A stretch of 64,000 nucleotides of DNA, from assembly GCA_028564675.1 (NCBI GenBank), contig JAOVVO010000240.1, forward strand, positions 42,302 through 106,301. The letters are read 5' to 3'. Positions within the stretch are counted from its first letter, which is position 1; each line of letters opens with the position of its first letter. Positions 51,027 through 63,987 of this stretch are shown in pieces. The DNA comes from Onchocerca lupi (Eukaryota; Nematoda; Chromadorea; Rhabditida; Onchocercidae). The notes beneath the pieces were generated by a model, which ran no database searches, was not told the origin of the DNA, and saw nothing but the letters and a program-made list of their open reading frames with translations. Both the position numbers and the translations under genes were made by a program.

Positions 51027-52252
51027 AAAGAAATCATCCTAAGTGTCAAAACAACACGAAAAAGTGAAGACAATTAACAAACACCATACACGTATTTGAA
51101 TTCATGTTTTGGGATATGGGATCTATTGCAATATATGGCGCCCCGATGACAGTAAAAGTTATCAATATTCACAGCACCCGGAAATTGGTTTTGTCTACAA
51201 TGTTCTATTTCAGTCAATTCTTAATACGATTTTTTGAAAAATTTTGACCAAAAAGAAAGTTTTCCTAATAACATACAAAAAAACTACCTTACTTATCAAA
51301 TCGAGACATACTTATCCGCAGTCTTTATTTTTCTTTTAATAAACCTCGAATATTTGAAAGCTCTAAAATATCTAGAAATACTGAATGTCTTAGGATAGCG
51401 AATGCTAATAATTAAGAAGGATAAAGATAGAAAGAAGTTTAAGAATTTATGAAAGACAAAAAAAACACAAGTCAGGGAAGAGAGCAAAAAATAAGGAAAG
51501 CTGATAATTTCATTCTTCAGTTTCTCAGATTCTTTTGTATTTCTCTATTAAGATTTTCGAAAGGGATATTTATGCTGTTATTTTTCGGGATTCAACTCCA
51601 GCTTTTCTTGAACAACCGTTATTGTTGCAAGATAATATAAGAACTAAAGAAAGAAGTCAATCATCAAGTTTAGTTAAGTGGTAACAAAAACAATGGAAAA
51701 AAAAACTGATAAAAGAACTATGTAAAATAAGAATAAGAGTACAGATTTCCGTACAATAAAATAATGTTAGAATACGATTGCCAAAAAGTGGAAATATAAA
51801 GGGATTAAAGTGAACACGGAAGCGCAAATATCCTGCATGCTTTAAACTAACATAATTCTAGTATAGCCTGAATTCTGCGCCAATTTATTATAAAAGTACA
51901 ATTTAAATTGCAAATTAAATTAAGTTTAAGTTTAAATTCACCGGTAGATGAAATCTCCAGGATAATATTGTAATGTGATAATATTGATAACAGCACTTAG
52001 CAGCAATTTCTCCATCATCGAGCAAAGAAAAAGTGCTTATTGATGCAATCAAAAATAGTAATCGGAAAGAAAAAAACAGAAAAAAGATGGCAAAGAACTG
52101 GGCAACAAAGGCAATACAACAAAAAAAAAAAAAAAACCCGCTTCTGGTTAATATTCTTCTAACCGAGTAACGTGACTGGGATGGTGTCGCAGTCAGATGT
52201 TATGTCCTGTTGTGACCGAAGACTAATCTCGGCATGTTTCAGGAAATTGAAG

Positions 52253-55200
52253 CTAGCACTGGGTGGCAAAGTAAGTTCGTGGTAATGTTTTTTCGCCTTC
52301 CAGAAGCTGACAAGCCTTTTCCAGCAGTTGCTGAACTTTTTGACAGTTTGGGCGAATGGGTGTTGAAGCACAAGGAAGCAGTTGGTACACACGAAAACCG
52401 ACGCATCGGTCAATCACTGTGAGTAGTAAACGACCATATTCATCCCGGCTAATAACCAATTTTTCGTGTGATTCCAGAAAATTAATCTGGAAAAAATAAA
52501 TATTTTTTTATATAACAATCAAAAATTATGAGAAATGCAAGTCTAGCAGTGAATAGTCATAAAATATAGATATATGACAATGTCACAATTAGTAGTAAAT
52601 GGCCAATTAGTAGTAAATTCATCCCGAATAATAGCCAATTTCAATGTTATGTTTTTCGTGAGCTTAACCCTCATTTATGATTAAACTGAACAATAAGAAT
52701 AAACAGAAAAGCCTTGCCACAAGTTAAAACACTATCATTCTTATAAAGAGATCCTATCCTTTATATAAGCATTACTGCCTGATTCAGATAGACAGGATCA
52801 ACATAAATAATGCTCAATAAAGCTAAAGTTTTTTTTTTTTTTTAAAAAAACTCATGTATTATCTGCAAAAATGTTAAGTCAACTGCACAATAATACCAAA
52901 GTTATAAAAATTTTGACAGATATTACAAATGCAATTATTTCCTAAATAAATTACGATTACCTGAATAGTTCCCAAAGCGAGAAACATCAATAATACTCCA
53001 CTGCGTCGTTTTTGATAGACTAAAGCATCTAGTTGTTGGCGAACAGTGCTGTGCTCATACACTGGTTGAAGCTCTTTATCCATATAATTACTACAAAACA
53101 TGTAAATGAATATCAGAATAATAAAAACACAAATTAGGCAAGAAATGAAAGGAAAAAAAGCGGACGGGGCGAAACCACTAATTTAAGGGAAAACAGTACC
53201 ATTAATCAGCGATGTATCTAAATCTTCTGATATAGCAGAATTTCCTATTATATATACAGTTATTAAAATAAAATTTCCAACGAATTTTTTGAAAAGAACA
53301 ATCCAAATGATTCTATAAATTAGTTTTACAGAAAAGAATGAAAAATGACAATAATGCGACCTGAAAAGCTCCACTACATGGATTTTTCTCGCCAATCGTT
53401 GATCACTGATATTTTCCAGACTAGTCCATTCCAAGAAAGTCCAAGGATCTTGGTCTATATCAGATATCATCAAATATCGCTCAGCTTCTTTTTCTGCAGC
53501 ACGTCTAAAAAAGTCCAAAGCAATTGAAATGCAACAATAAAATACCAACTTCGTCCGTACGAATTTCACCGCGAGCATCAGACATAGAAAGATAGCATTT
53601 GAGCAAAACAATAATATCATCAAGTGAAACACGCAATAAATGACAAATATTAATGATTATACTCGATTTGCAAATAACACTTAATTTAGTCATAAGAATA
53701 TTGAAAATTGCCTGCGAGAAACAGAAGAATTATCGACAAACAAGGTGCAATGAGTACCATCGCTGAGAACACAGCCAAAACCATATTTATTAGTATAATC
53801 CACCCATTTACTCACCATATTTAATTGAAAATCAAGCGGACGAAGTGCTTCATCTGATACTAAAACATAATTACTTTTAGAAAAAAAAAAAAGTCGACAT
53901 TTATTATGAGCCCGCAATAAACCAAATCATGTATGTGAAACTTTTAAAGATGATATCAAGAACTTTTTTCATAAAATTTATTTGAAAGCACCTCTTGATC
54001 AAGTGGAACAAAAATTGAATAAACAGTCCAGCCATTTGCAACAAAAAAATTTTTTTGAACAATGTAGTATTTAGACATTATGACAGTACCAGTATAACGA
54101 CCAAGTAGTAATTGTTTGTACAAAGTTCTACAGTCAGAAACTGATCGCGGTCGAGCGTTCAAGCCACCTTCGGAGCCAATTCCAGAATCACCAATACTGC
54201 AACCTTCTCCAAAGCCCTTTAATTCCGGAAACTGAATTGAAAACATGAATGCTGGTAAATATGAATAAAATAAGAGATGCGAAAAGAGAATTTGCACAAT
54301 AAAAGTCATAACTGATGTTTTTTTTGCAAGGCATTGAACTTTGTGCAAAAAAATTAAAAAAAAAATACTGAAATATCATTGCTTGGAAATTACTAAATTA
54401 TCATTCATAGTAAACTTAAGTTCAAAAATAAAAGATACATACTTGATAAAAATTTGCCGTCTTAGATAATTGAAATATATCATTTTCTTTCTTTTTTACT
54501 GAATATGATTCTTGTAACCTAAAATATTCCTATTCATTTGAAAAAGGAAAGCGATCAAACGATCAAAGCATTTAAAAGCCCACTGCCAACCGAAGAAATG
54601 AACTTTTTTATTGAAACAAATAAAAGTCGTTTCACAGAAAATTATTTCTTATCGCAAGAATACTGTAAACATTCATCTGTAGTGTTAACTCTGGCATCAC
54701 GCATGTATTGAAATTCAAAAAATCTGACATCTATTAAGATGACTTTTTTGCCAATCAAAATTCCTGTTTTGTCTCATTCTAAAAAACTTATCAAAATAAA
54801 AAACAGTCTGCACCTTTTTCAGCTATTTGAAGATAGATAAAAGATAATTTAGTATCAACTAGGAAGCAAAATAAAACTTGAACGAACTATTGTTAGTGAT
54901 GTCTGCAATTTTTTTTTTTTTTTGATTTTTAAGATTTTTTTTTTTTTAACAAACTAACTCCACAATATCTTTGCTACGAACGTATGGATGAAACTTAACA
55001 GCATCTATTTTCATTCGAATCTTCATATCCAGAATGAGCAACCTGCAAAGGATGCATTTTATTTCAACTTAATTATCTTGAAAACAGATCCAATAAGTTT
55101 TTTTTCACCAACACCACCCAAAAATGTGAGTCGCCTACTAACTATCAAGAAAAAAAAGAACTAAAAAAGTACTAATAAATTAAATAAATTATATCAATTT

Positions 55201-57969
55201 ATGCACATCACTTACTTTGAAATGAGATCCTCAGCAGAAATGCAGATTTTCGGTTTAGGCGGAAACGAATAATCACATGATGCTATTTTAACATAAGTCT
55301 TTTCTAATGTGTCAGCTTCAAACGGTGGCTTGCCGATCAACATGCAGTACAGTATACAACCAATGGACCACGCTTCTGATTCTTTTGAATGACCTCCCCG
55401 CTTAAGTACCTATAAAATTTACCGTTTTCATCGTTCATCTTATTTTTTCCAAACTTTTTTCAATTTTACGGAAGTTATAAATTTTCATAGATTCAATAGA
55501 GACTAGATGTATTAGAAAATAAAGAAAATATATTTCAATGCAGCATTAGCAACGTCATTAACAAAAGTGATATGATCCTAAGACCAACTAAAAAAAAATA
55601 ATGCGATCTAAAGACTCACTTATGGAATATAAACGCTTCTACTCTTTTAATAACTACTTCAAAGATGACCAAAAAGTAGGATAGATAATTTGAAGTCTTT
55701 TGACAAGTAAAGTCCATCGCGAATACAATATTGTCGTTATTGCTGCGTAACTCGTGAAAGATGCCTTCATTCTTCCCTATTTCTGTGACATTGAATTTCA
55801 GCAATAATTTTGACTTAAAAAAACTATTGAAAAAATTTGACGGAACAATCCATACTAAAAGAAAGACAAGATAAGAATGCGTCTCAGGCTCATGCATTGC
55901 TCCGAAAAAAAATGGAATCGGCGACATAAGTAGAAGAACATAGGTGACAAATGCAAGCAAAAAAAGGAAATAAATGAGATGAAAAGAAAAATTTTCCTGA
56001 GAAAATGGTACTTTTAATAAATTTTAAACGTAGATGAGAGAAAAAGGGAAATGATATCTTTAAATTTTAAAATTTTATGAAAATGGTCTGTTAAGAATGA
56101 ACGAAAAGAGATGCTTACCTGCGGCGAAAGATAATTTGGTGTTCCGCAAATATTCAGCGAGTAGAACGGCAAATCGCTTAATTTCAAAGCCAATCCGAAA
56201 TCTGCCAGTTTCACCTGCAATTTCGATTTCTGCTAACATCCAAAATTTTGAACAAGCAAGAAATTTCATGTAGGAAGAAAAAGAGGGATACAAAGAAGTG
56301 AATAACCCAATTTTTTCATAAAACTTAAACAATCAAATTTCCGGAAAGGAAAAGTTCCTACTACCAATTGAATAATTTCTACAATCAATTCATGGATGTA
56401 TGATTGAAAGTTGCATTAAGCTTAACGCAGAGTGTTGATAAATCAATCACTATTTTTCTACAAATTGATGACAACTAAATGACGTTTTTTGAAAGATCTA
56501 TCGGAAAAATAATATTTAAGTCAACAACTGATAAAATGATAGGCGGATATTAAAATTACCTGATCGTTACTGCTAAGCAGAACATTACCGGGTTTCAGAT
56601 CACGATGCAAAATGCCAACTTGTTCATGTAGATATATGACAGCATCAACAATTTGTAGTAAATACATTCGAGCACTGATATCTCTCAGTCGTCCTCCTGA
56701 GAGAAAAAAAAAGGAGAAATGTGTAATGGAAGTTGTAAGGAAAAGAAAAAAAAGGAAAGACATGAAAATAAATGTGCCTAAATAAGGGGGTTAATTGAAC
56801 AGCTCCACCTTGGTCACCTTTCATTACTACGTCATTAGTAACATTAACCTAAGAACTATAGGTTAGAAACTTCTATAGTTAACGAACTCCTGATGGAAGA
56901 ACCTCGAAATACTGCAAAAATCTAATCTCAACATCATGATAATCTAATATATCACAAATGTCTGAAAAAATTGGTATAACTTTTTTCGTATCATGATAAA
57001 AATAAATTGGCCCAAGATTTTTGAACTTTCGATTGAATAGTAAACTAAAATAAATGTTAACGACAGTAAATAGAACCCTATTGTTTTAAAAAGATATTTG
57101 TCCAAAATAGTAAGATTTTTCGTTTCCTTTTGTTTATTACTATATGTCAAAAAGGATATCAAACCAGGCGCATTTTGGATGCGATAAAGTAGGGTTCCGT
57201 TGTGACAAAGTTCAAGAACCATATAGACGTTGATATTATCTTCAAAATAGTTCAAAAATTTGACCACATTTGGATGATTTAATGACTGGTGGATTGCTAT
57301 CTCTTTGCGCATCTTTTCCAGCTGAGAAAGTCTGGTGAGACGACTTTTTGGAACGATTTTTAGTGCCACTTCCATTGCGGATGAAGAGTACTTTGCTGCA
57401 TAACAACGCGCAAAACCTCCCTCAAACAGTGCAAATCATTTTTTTGCTTTTTTTTTATTTCATAAAAATAAGTTTTGCATCCTGTCACATGCTTCAGCTA
57501 ACAACAATAATCGACAATTAATGGTAGAGAATTATATGAAGCAAAAAGATTTTTTTTTTAGAAAAAGTAAAAATAATAAATGTAGTATAAGTAAGGAGTA
57601 AAGAGATATATTTCCAAAGATACAAATACCAAATGACAGATGATGATTTGATGGTAATAAAGACAGAAGTAGTAAATAGAATCGACAATGGGAGAAAAGA
57701 ATTCTAACAAAATAATAAAATTTTTTTCTTAAGGCATCACTTTATCGCCGAATATGGAAAGAAAATTGCCTTACCTTACCAAGATAAAGTGTTGGTGTAT
57801 AGTGACGAAAACTGTGTGGCTCATATAGAATATCTGGCAAAATTTCTGGAGCTGCTTCATCATCCGTATGTTCGTTACTATCATTACCATTAGAAGTACA
57901 AGGACCTAACTGTTCCAACTTTGGTGCCATACACTGAAATTTTAAGGCCAGATTTCTTCTGGCATACAT
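52253..57969 (-). CDS. plk: Polo-like serine/threonine kinase, 653 aa, 12 exons
   Basis: Exons in coding order: 57775-57969, 57165-57420, 56560-56696, 56119-56214, 55216-55409, 54959-55042, 54443-54518, 53964-54231, 53712-53859, 53361-53504, 52961-53090, 52253-52486. The 1962-nt model closes at TAG. An in-frame stop precedes the chosen ATG. Kinase domain: LGKGGFA (63-69), Lys86 (VALKIVPKSR), HRDLKPGN (181-188), DFG (201-203), CGTPNYLSPQ (219-228), WSIGCILY, IGKPPFE. Two polo boxes follow: PB1 with VSKWVDYTNKYGFG (Trp454) and a RKIHVVELFRSHY-like end; PB2 with INFLESHEKLVIS (His583, Lys585). These match the phosphopeptide-pincer residues Trp414, His538, Lys540 of human PLK1. This puts it in the PLK1-3 class, although parts of the kinase domain (VLELCHNG) recall PLK4. 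Asn217 replaces the activation-loop Thr and Gln228 the Glu of APE. Exon 8's donor (GTTCTT) is weak; exon 9 ends at a GC donor. Confidence 0.92.
53505..53711 (-). other. Apparent GC-AG intron of the Polo-like kinase gene
   Basis: Exon 9 ends CGCAG and is followed by GCAATT rather than GT; the acceptor is TTTTTTAG before 53504. Only this junction gives the phase (2) needed to join ...FVDNSSVSR to RAAEKEAERYL in the PB1 fold. The nearest GT (GTTTCT, 8 nt upstream) gives the wrong phase. The 62-codon open frame inside it is non-conserved. Confidence 0.65.
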
Positions 57970-59148
57970 TGCACGTCAACAACACTGATAAATGAATAAA
58001 CAAAAACATTAGGAATTAAAAAGAATACATTGAACTTTGCAAAACAAACCTGCAATGATATTTAAAGGAGGCAGATACAATTCACGATAATTGATTGAAC
58101 GGAATGATCGATTCTGTGATATTATTTACACATTCACAAAAAAGAGCAATGAAAAAAAGCAATAACCGAGCAATAATTTGACCAACAGATCGATGACGCG
58201 TAACAAATTCATCCCATATTCCTACAATGCTATTACTACTACTATGTTTTTAGATTATTTCCAAGGCGAAGGAGGATGACCAGTTTTTTTATATTTCCCC
58301 GAGAACATAAAAGGGGCATTTATTTCACCTTTGTTATTCCTCTCTATCCTTCCCTTACTTAAATGATGATAATATCAGTGGTACTTGATGTTATATCAGA
58401 TCAAAACTGTCATTTATGAGATCAGTAAGAATATAATAGTAGCTATTTAAGTATGGCTTGAAGTATAATCAGACAACAAAAAAAGTCTGACAATCAAAAA
58501 GAAAAAAGTAAGCCATCGATAAAATATAGATCAATAATATAGTTAGCCTAATGTCATAAAAACGTCAATCAGCAATTACCGAGTAAAACCAGGCTTGATT
58601 CTATTTATCCCCTGTTTATTTCTCTTAATTTGATCTAATTTATTTAAGCTATTATCTAACTTCATTTAACATTTATTTTAGTTTGAAAATTTTCTTACAA
58701 TCTTTTTATCATTAGATCAATATATGCCACGAGGATGATAAATGAAGAATGAAACTATCATTGAAGAAGTTAAAAAGAGATGAAAAAGAACTGACTTCTT
58801 CTTATGAAGGAGAAGAAAGAAAAAAATTCAAATATCTTTTAATTAAAGTTGCAACGTCTTCTAAAACGATCCTTCGATGAAGCTGATGTTTGTACGAAAA
58901 GAACAAAAAATCCTTCAGGAAAAGAATCAAATTTTTAACTGATATAGTATCAGTTTTGGGTAATTATAGCAAAACGAATTCTCCATGTTTCTCTTTTATC
59001 TTTAATTTTATGGGATGAACTGTATGGAGATCATGTAGCATAATACATATACGATGTAACACAACTTTGCATAACACAATGCAAGACAGAATCTTCACGT
59101 ACAACATGAAACAACACTTCAAGACACGCTGCATGAGAAAATAACGAC

Positions 59149-59590
59149 ATGCAAAATGACGTAATCCCAAATGAGGCAATATGTAACGCAGTCCAAACTA
59201 TGTGCTTCGTGATCCAATCCTACGTGACAGAAATTGGAATGCCTCGTGATATTTACGAAAATACGTGCTATTTAAAAGTGTCGATGGATATTAGTGTCTT
59301 AAAAGGACTGATTGGACATGTCGCATACAAAGCAAGGAAGTGTCACGTTATTTCAAATGTGTCTGCAAGGATAGATGTCATCGACAGGAATCACAAGCGA
59401 AGATGGCAATATGCGGTTTTTGCATGATATCAAACATGAATGCAAAGAAAAGTGTCCTTAAATTGAATTATCGGTTTGTCTGGAAAAGTATTCGTGGTTA
59501 TGCAATCCTAGGCGTAAGTTTAAAAATATTTGAGATTTTACGCAACGATTTGCGTGTTAATTGTAAAATGTTAATGTCTTCGTGAAGGAT
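59149..59590 (+). pseudogene. Cys-rich frameshifted ORF, weakly three-finger (Ly6)-like
   Basis: Frame one (ATG at 59149) has AICNAVQTMCFVIQ and MPRDIYENTCYL. Near 59330 the sense continues better in another frame, with CRIQSKEVSRYFKCVCKDRC. The cysteine order C...C..., C...C and a closing CxCxxxC resembles the end of Ly6/three-finger domains, where the last Cys is usually followed by Asn; here it is His. Composition is less AT-biased than flanks. The frame change and lack of a signal peptide suggest a decayed gene or missed exons. Function unknown. Confidence 0.22.
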
Positions 59591-60979
59591 TCATAGAAAA
59601 AGATGAATTCGTTCATTCCAACTTTTTTTCTCGTCATTTTGGTTCATTAATGGAAATTTAGAAATGAAATATTTGGAGAGAGTGATAAAACTCCAAAGAA
59701 AGTAGAGAAAGAAAAATCACTTTTTTTTTTTATAATCATGCTGAGGATAATGAACAAAGAAGAGAAAACTGTTAGATTAGAAAATTGTATAGATTGTAAA
59801 GATAGAGGGCAGAGGTCACCGGATGATACTGTAACAATTATCCAACTCGTGATTGTTCGCTTGACTAATCATTATAACATAGATAATTAGTGACACGTAG
59901 AAATAATAGTAATGATTAATTAGCTACAAAGATGTAAAAAGATAATAGTGATAATGATTTTAATGATAGAAGATCTTGCTAATTCCCAAATCCTATATTG
60001 AATCTTGCAAAAAAAAAAAAAAACTCGGGCTTATGACATTTGTGAATCCTGTGATTAATTGATGATAGTATTAATCATTCATGATTTCCCTTTTTTTTCT
60101 TATATTTTCTCTTCTAATTTTCCATTCCTGTTTGTTTAAGGAAAAAGAAAAAAAATCACATTGAAGTTTTGATCGGATCAATTCAATTTCAAAATTCCAA
60201 GCTAAACCTTCGGAAGCAATATGAAAATGATAAAATCAGTGGAAAAGCTCCTGAAAAAACGAAGCATCGAATGGGGCAATGAAGGTGAAAGAATTACAAA
60301 ATCATCTGAGATGATACTCGCCATTTACGATTAAAATTTAACGTTTCGAAAATTAATTAGACATAAAATCTGTCTGTGAATTCAGTTGAATGGTTTGATG
60401 ATAATATCGTGAATTAATACCATGCTTACCAGCACTGAGCAATATGTTTCACAAAATAGCTGGTTAATGCTGTAATAATGATAGTGGTAATGATATTAAT
60501 GATGATAACATTGATGACTGTAATGCTTATTGATATTGTTATCATGTTTATTGAAAGGATAGTCTTAATGACATCGCATGAAATTATTATAAGGTTATAC
60601 TGCTTGCTGGACTCAGCGATGCTCAATCTCCAAAAACTTCTGTATATTTTCAAACTTTTGGGTAATGATGATGATAAATAGTAAAAAGATGACAAAGTAG
60701 AAAAAATGAAGTAATGTGATAAGTGGAAAAATGACGGGAAATTGCCTATAACTGAACACAAAATAATGCAAAAAAATACATTCATAATAGAAGGAAGGAT
60801 TGATCGGGAAATTGAAGAAAAAAGAAAGGGAAAGATATGTAACAATAGAAATTGGCTAATTAGATATAGTTAAAATTTGATAAAAATTTATTTCACTCTT
60901 TCTTCTATCCATCCTTTACATTCCAATGGAACACCAAAAAGACTGAATAGAAAACATAGCAACACAGGTGTTATATTAC

Positions 60980-61025
60980 CTGTTAGTCGTTTGAACGGTA
61001 GCAGAAGCAACAGTAACGAGCTGAC
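60980..61025 (-). CDS. Candidate 46-bp internal exon, unknown gene
   Basis: On the minus strand a TAAATAG acceptor precedes 61025 and a CAG|GTAATA donor follows 60980. One frame reads QLVTVASATVQTTN; another reads SSLLLLLLPFKRLT. No partner exon was found, so it may be a chance pair of splice sites. Confidence 0.12.
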
Positions 61026-61116
61026 CTATTTACAGATTATAATAAACATGCGGGGGAGACAAGATGAACGGGAAAAACAGAGAAAAGGGTGACAAATCTT
61101 TGAATATAAAAAGTGT

Positions 61117-61144
61117 CCTCTCTCTCTCACACACACACACACAC
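61117..61144 (+). repeat. Compound (TC)n(AC)n microsatellite
   Basis: About five TC units run directly into eight AC units. Confidence 0.85.
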
Positions 61145-63987
61145 TTTCATGGCACCTTTCAAAGTCGCAGTTTAAAATAATTTTTCGCAAAAAAGAAAAA
61201 AGCAACGATTTTTACAACGAAAATTTATATTTGTTTGCTGTGAAATAATTGAAAGCTTTCTTAATGACAACAGTCTCTCCAATTAGATGAATTTGGATTG
61301 GGCCATAGCTAACCATGAGAATGTTCGCATGCAGACTTACGTTATGTTGTCGATAAATCCTAAGAATGATTTTGGCTCAATTACTAATAAAACTGCAAGA
61401 ATTTTGGACTAAAAATCACAATCGCAGTGCTTGAAATGTGGCCTATTTAATGAGTCTTTAACTACTTTCCTTAGTCAGGATATCAAAAAAAAAGAGCAGT
61501 AATTTGGGATAAGCTATAAGAGCCAATAATCAGATCGTTAAATAATTTGACAAAAAGAAAATGATAGAATTTTGAATTTGTACAGCTGGTCTTAACATCG
61601 ATCCCATCTAAAATGTTTCACAAAAAAAAAGAGAAATATTTGGTAAAATTCATTCTCAACTTTTTTATTATTTAAAACAATACTTTCTGGCTCTTCTATC
61701 ATTTTCACTTTTTCAGTCTCAAATGGTTCACAATTGGTAGAGTAATTTCAATAACTACTGAAAAACGGGAAATTATATTTCAAAAAAAAAAAAGAGGAAA
61801 ATTTAACTTTTAAAAACTTACGAACAATGATTCAAAAAAATAAACAAGCGAGCAGACTAACAGAAAAAGCATTTTTTGAATAGTTAAAACGAATGATAAT
61901 GAAATTATGCATATGATTCATTGATAAAAAAGGAAGGGAGTTATAGTAAAGTATGCTGGGAACTTTTTCGAATTTAATAATAATTTCAAAAATTAGATTG
62001 CATAAATGATCGACTTATACTCTGTTCTTTTCTTTATACAAATTTTCGATTTTAATTATCAATATATTCGTTTCAAATTCATTATATGCGATCAATTTTG
62101 CCCAGTTTTTCAAACTTAATTTTATCAGGTTAAGATTTATGAAAACTTAAATTTAAATCTATCAAATCTAAATTGGCTCGAAAATTAAAATAAAAGAGAG
62201 AACTGTTTCATAACTAGAAATGTTTTTTATCAGAAATACCAATAAACAGATTTATTCATGGCTAAATGAAACTACGAGTGTTGCACTTGACAACTACTGA
62301 TTAAATTCAGTGATATTTACAGATCGAAAGTGAGAGTCTGATGCTCTCTTTTTATATTGAAGCAGGCATTGGGAAGGAAAACCAATCGAAAATCCCGAAA
62401 ACCGGAAAATAATTTAGAAATCCGAAAAATACATCCAAGCTAAAATATGCATGTGAATAAATAGAAATGACAACATTTTGATTAATGCAGCAATGGAGCT
62501 GTTTTATAATCCACTCCAGCATTTCGACTGAGGACAAAGAAGAATAAGCCTGTTAGCCTGGATGACCTCTCAACTTAGAACTCAAATGATGGATGTTCTT
62601 TTCTGGCTAAGCTCTTTGGAACTGTCATTTCCAATTCCTAATTCATCTATTTTTCTTTTATGACGTAAAGAGATTGTAAAAATATTTTGAGTATAACATT
62701 TCTTTCATTTTGTCCTTCTTTTGTCTTCAAAACAGCACAAAGAAATCAGAAAAGATAACCACGAAAGGCATTAAATTTAAATATTTTTCAAGTTTTGGCC
62801 AAAATATGGATGATAAATAACTAATTTTGATGGATAATTTTAGAATTATCATCACAAATGCAATACCGAACTTAATCATTCAGCAAGTATAAGTCAATTT
62901 AGCATATTTAAAAAATTTTAGTTGTGATGTATAGCATTGTTGCGAAACAAAGTTAATAATTTAGAAATATGACGCGAAAATAATGCATGCAGGCTGTGTA
63001 ATGTATATCGGAAAATAATGCTTCCAAACATCACTCAATTAATTCCACTGCGAATGACGCAAATATATCGAGAATAAATATTCTTACTAACTTATGCCTT
63101 TACGGCTGTACGTATAAATAAATGAAATGAAAGATTTATATATATTGTTTTAAAAGATTCATAATTCTTTTGTATTATATATATCTTGCAGATGATAGAT
63201 ATTAGTTGTAGAATGCGCGAGATTTCAATATTAAGCAATGAAAACACTCTTATCACATCATTCGCTACGATTGAGAAACAAATAATAATAAGTAAAGGAA
63301 ACATTTGAAGAATAATATGTAAATGAAGTTAGCAGTTATTCGATAAGATCACTCAAAACGATTGATTTGAAGCAATATTTACTGGAATATTCTAGAGAAG
63401 GAACCTTCTCGAGTGATGAAGAAGATTCAAGATGTTCGTCCGTTGTCGAGAAAACTTTTTGGGGGATGGTGTTAAAAATTGACCAATTTATTCCATTGCA
63501 CATGACTGAAAACCCGGCTCATTTCTTAATAATGATAGTAAATGCAGACGTCCGCCAATGCTCTCTCATATTTATTTCAATCAACATCATCTCTGCTATC
63601 AGAACTGTTCAGAGTGATTAGTGATTAATCTCGTCCGAAAAAGCATTCAGGATAAGCTTATCATTACCTTTGAAGACAACAGAAACAAGTATAATCGAAA
63701 TGATGCTTATCATCGGTTCAAAATAGTTTAATCATTGAGTAATATCGGCATCAATTATGTAAAAATATCCTACAAAAACTGAAAATATACTCTAGTACTA
63801 AATATAATATTATTTTTGCCTAAATGAATGAAAAGATAAACATTTAACTGGAAGCAATGAAAGAAATAACAAATTTCAAATTTTAGTTGCAGTTTTTAAA
63901 AAAGAAATTTTTGAAAAACTGAAAAAACAATAAGTGAATGGACCAATCATTTCTTCTTCCTTTCTTCCTCCTTATCATATAAACGGC

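Larger units (their letters stand above)
49621..52252. other. Region between the BEL/Pao fragment and the kinase gene
   Basis: No gene recognised. It holds two long A runs and a GC-richer patch at 50600-50900 with an open frame of no recognisable content. A minus-strand AATAAA at 51884-51889, about 365 nt after the kinase stop codon, is the nearest candidate polyadenylation signal for that gene. Confidence 0.4.

Noticed and set aside
50729..51067. 112-codon plus-strand frame
   Set aside because: Its length depends on the A45 tract (polylysine); no domain in the rest.
52159..52413. 84-codon minus-strand frame overlapping the last kinase exon
   Set aside because: Shifted shadow of the PB2-encoding frame, which alone joins in phase to the upstream exon.
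53505..53693. 62-codon minus-strand frame between kinase exons
   Set aside because: Falls in the GC-AG intron; it does not fit the polo-box fold, whereas the flanking exons do.
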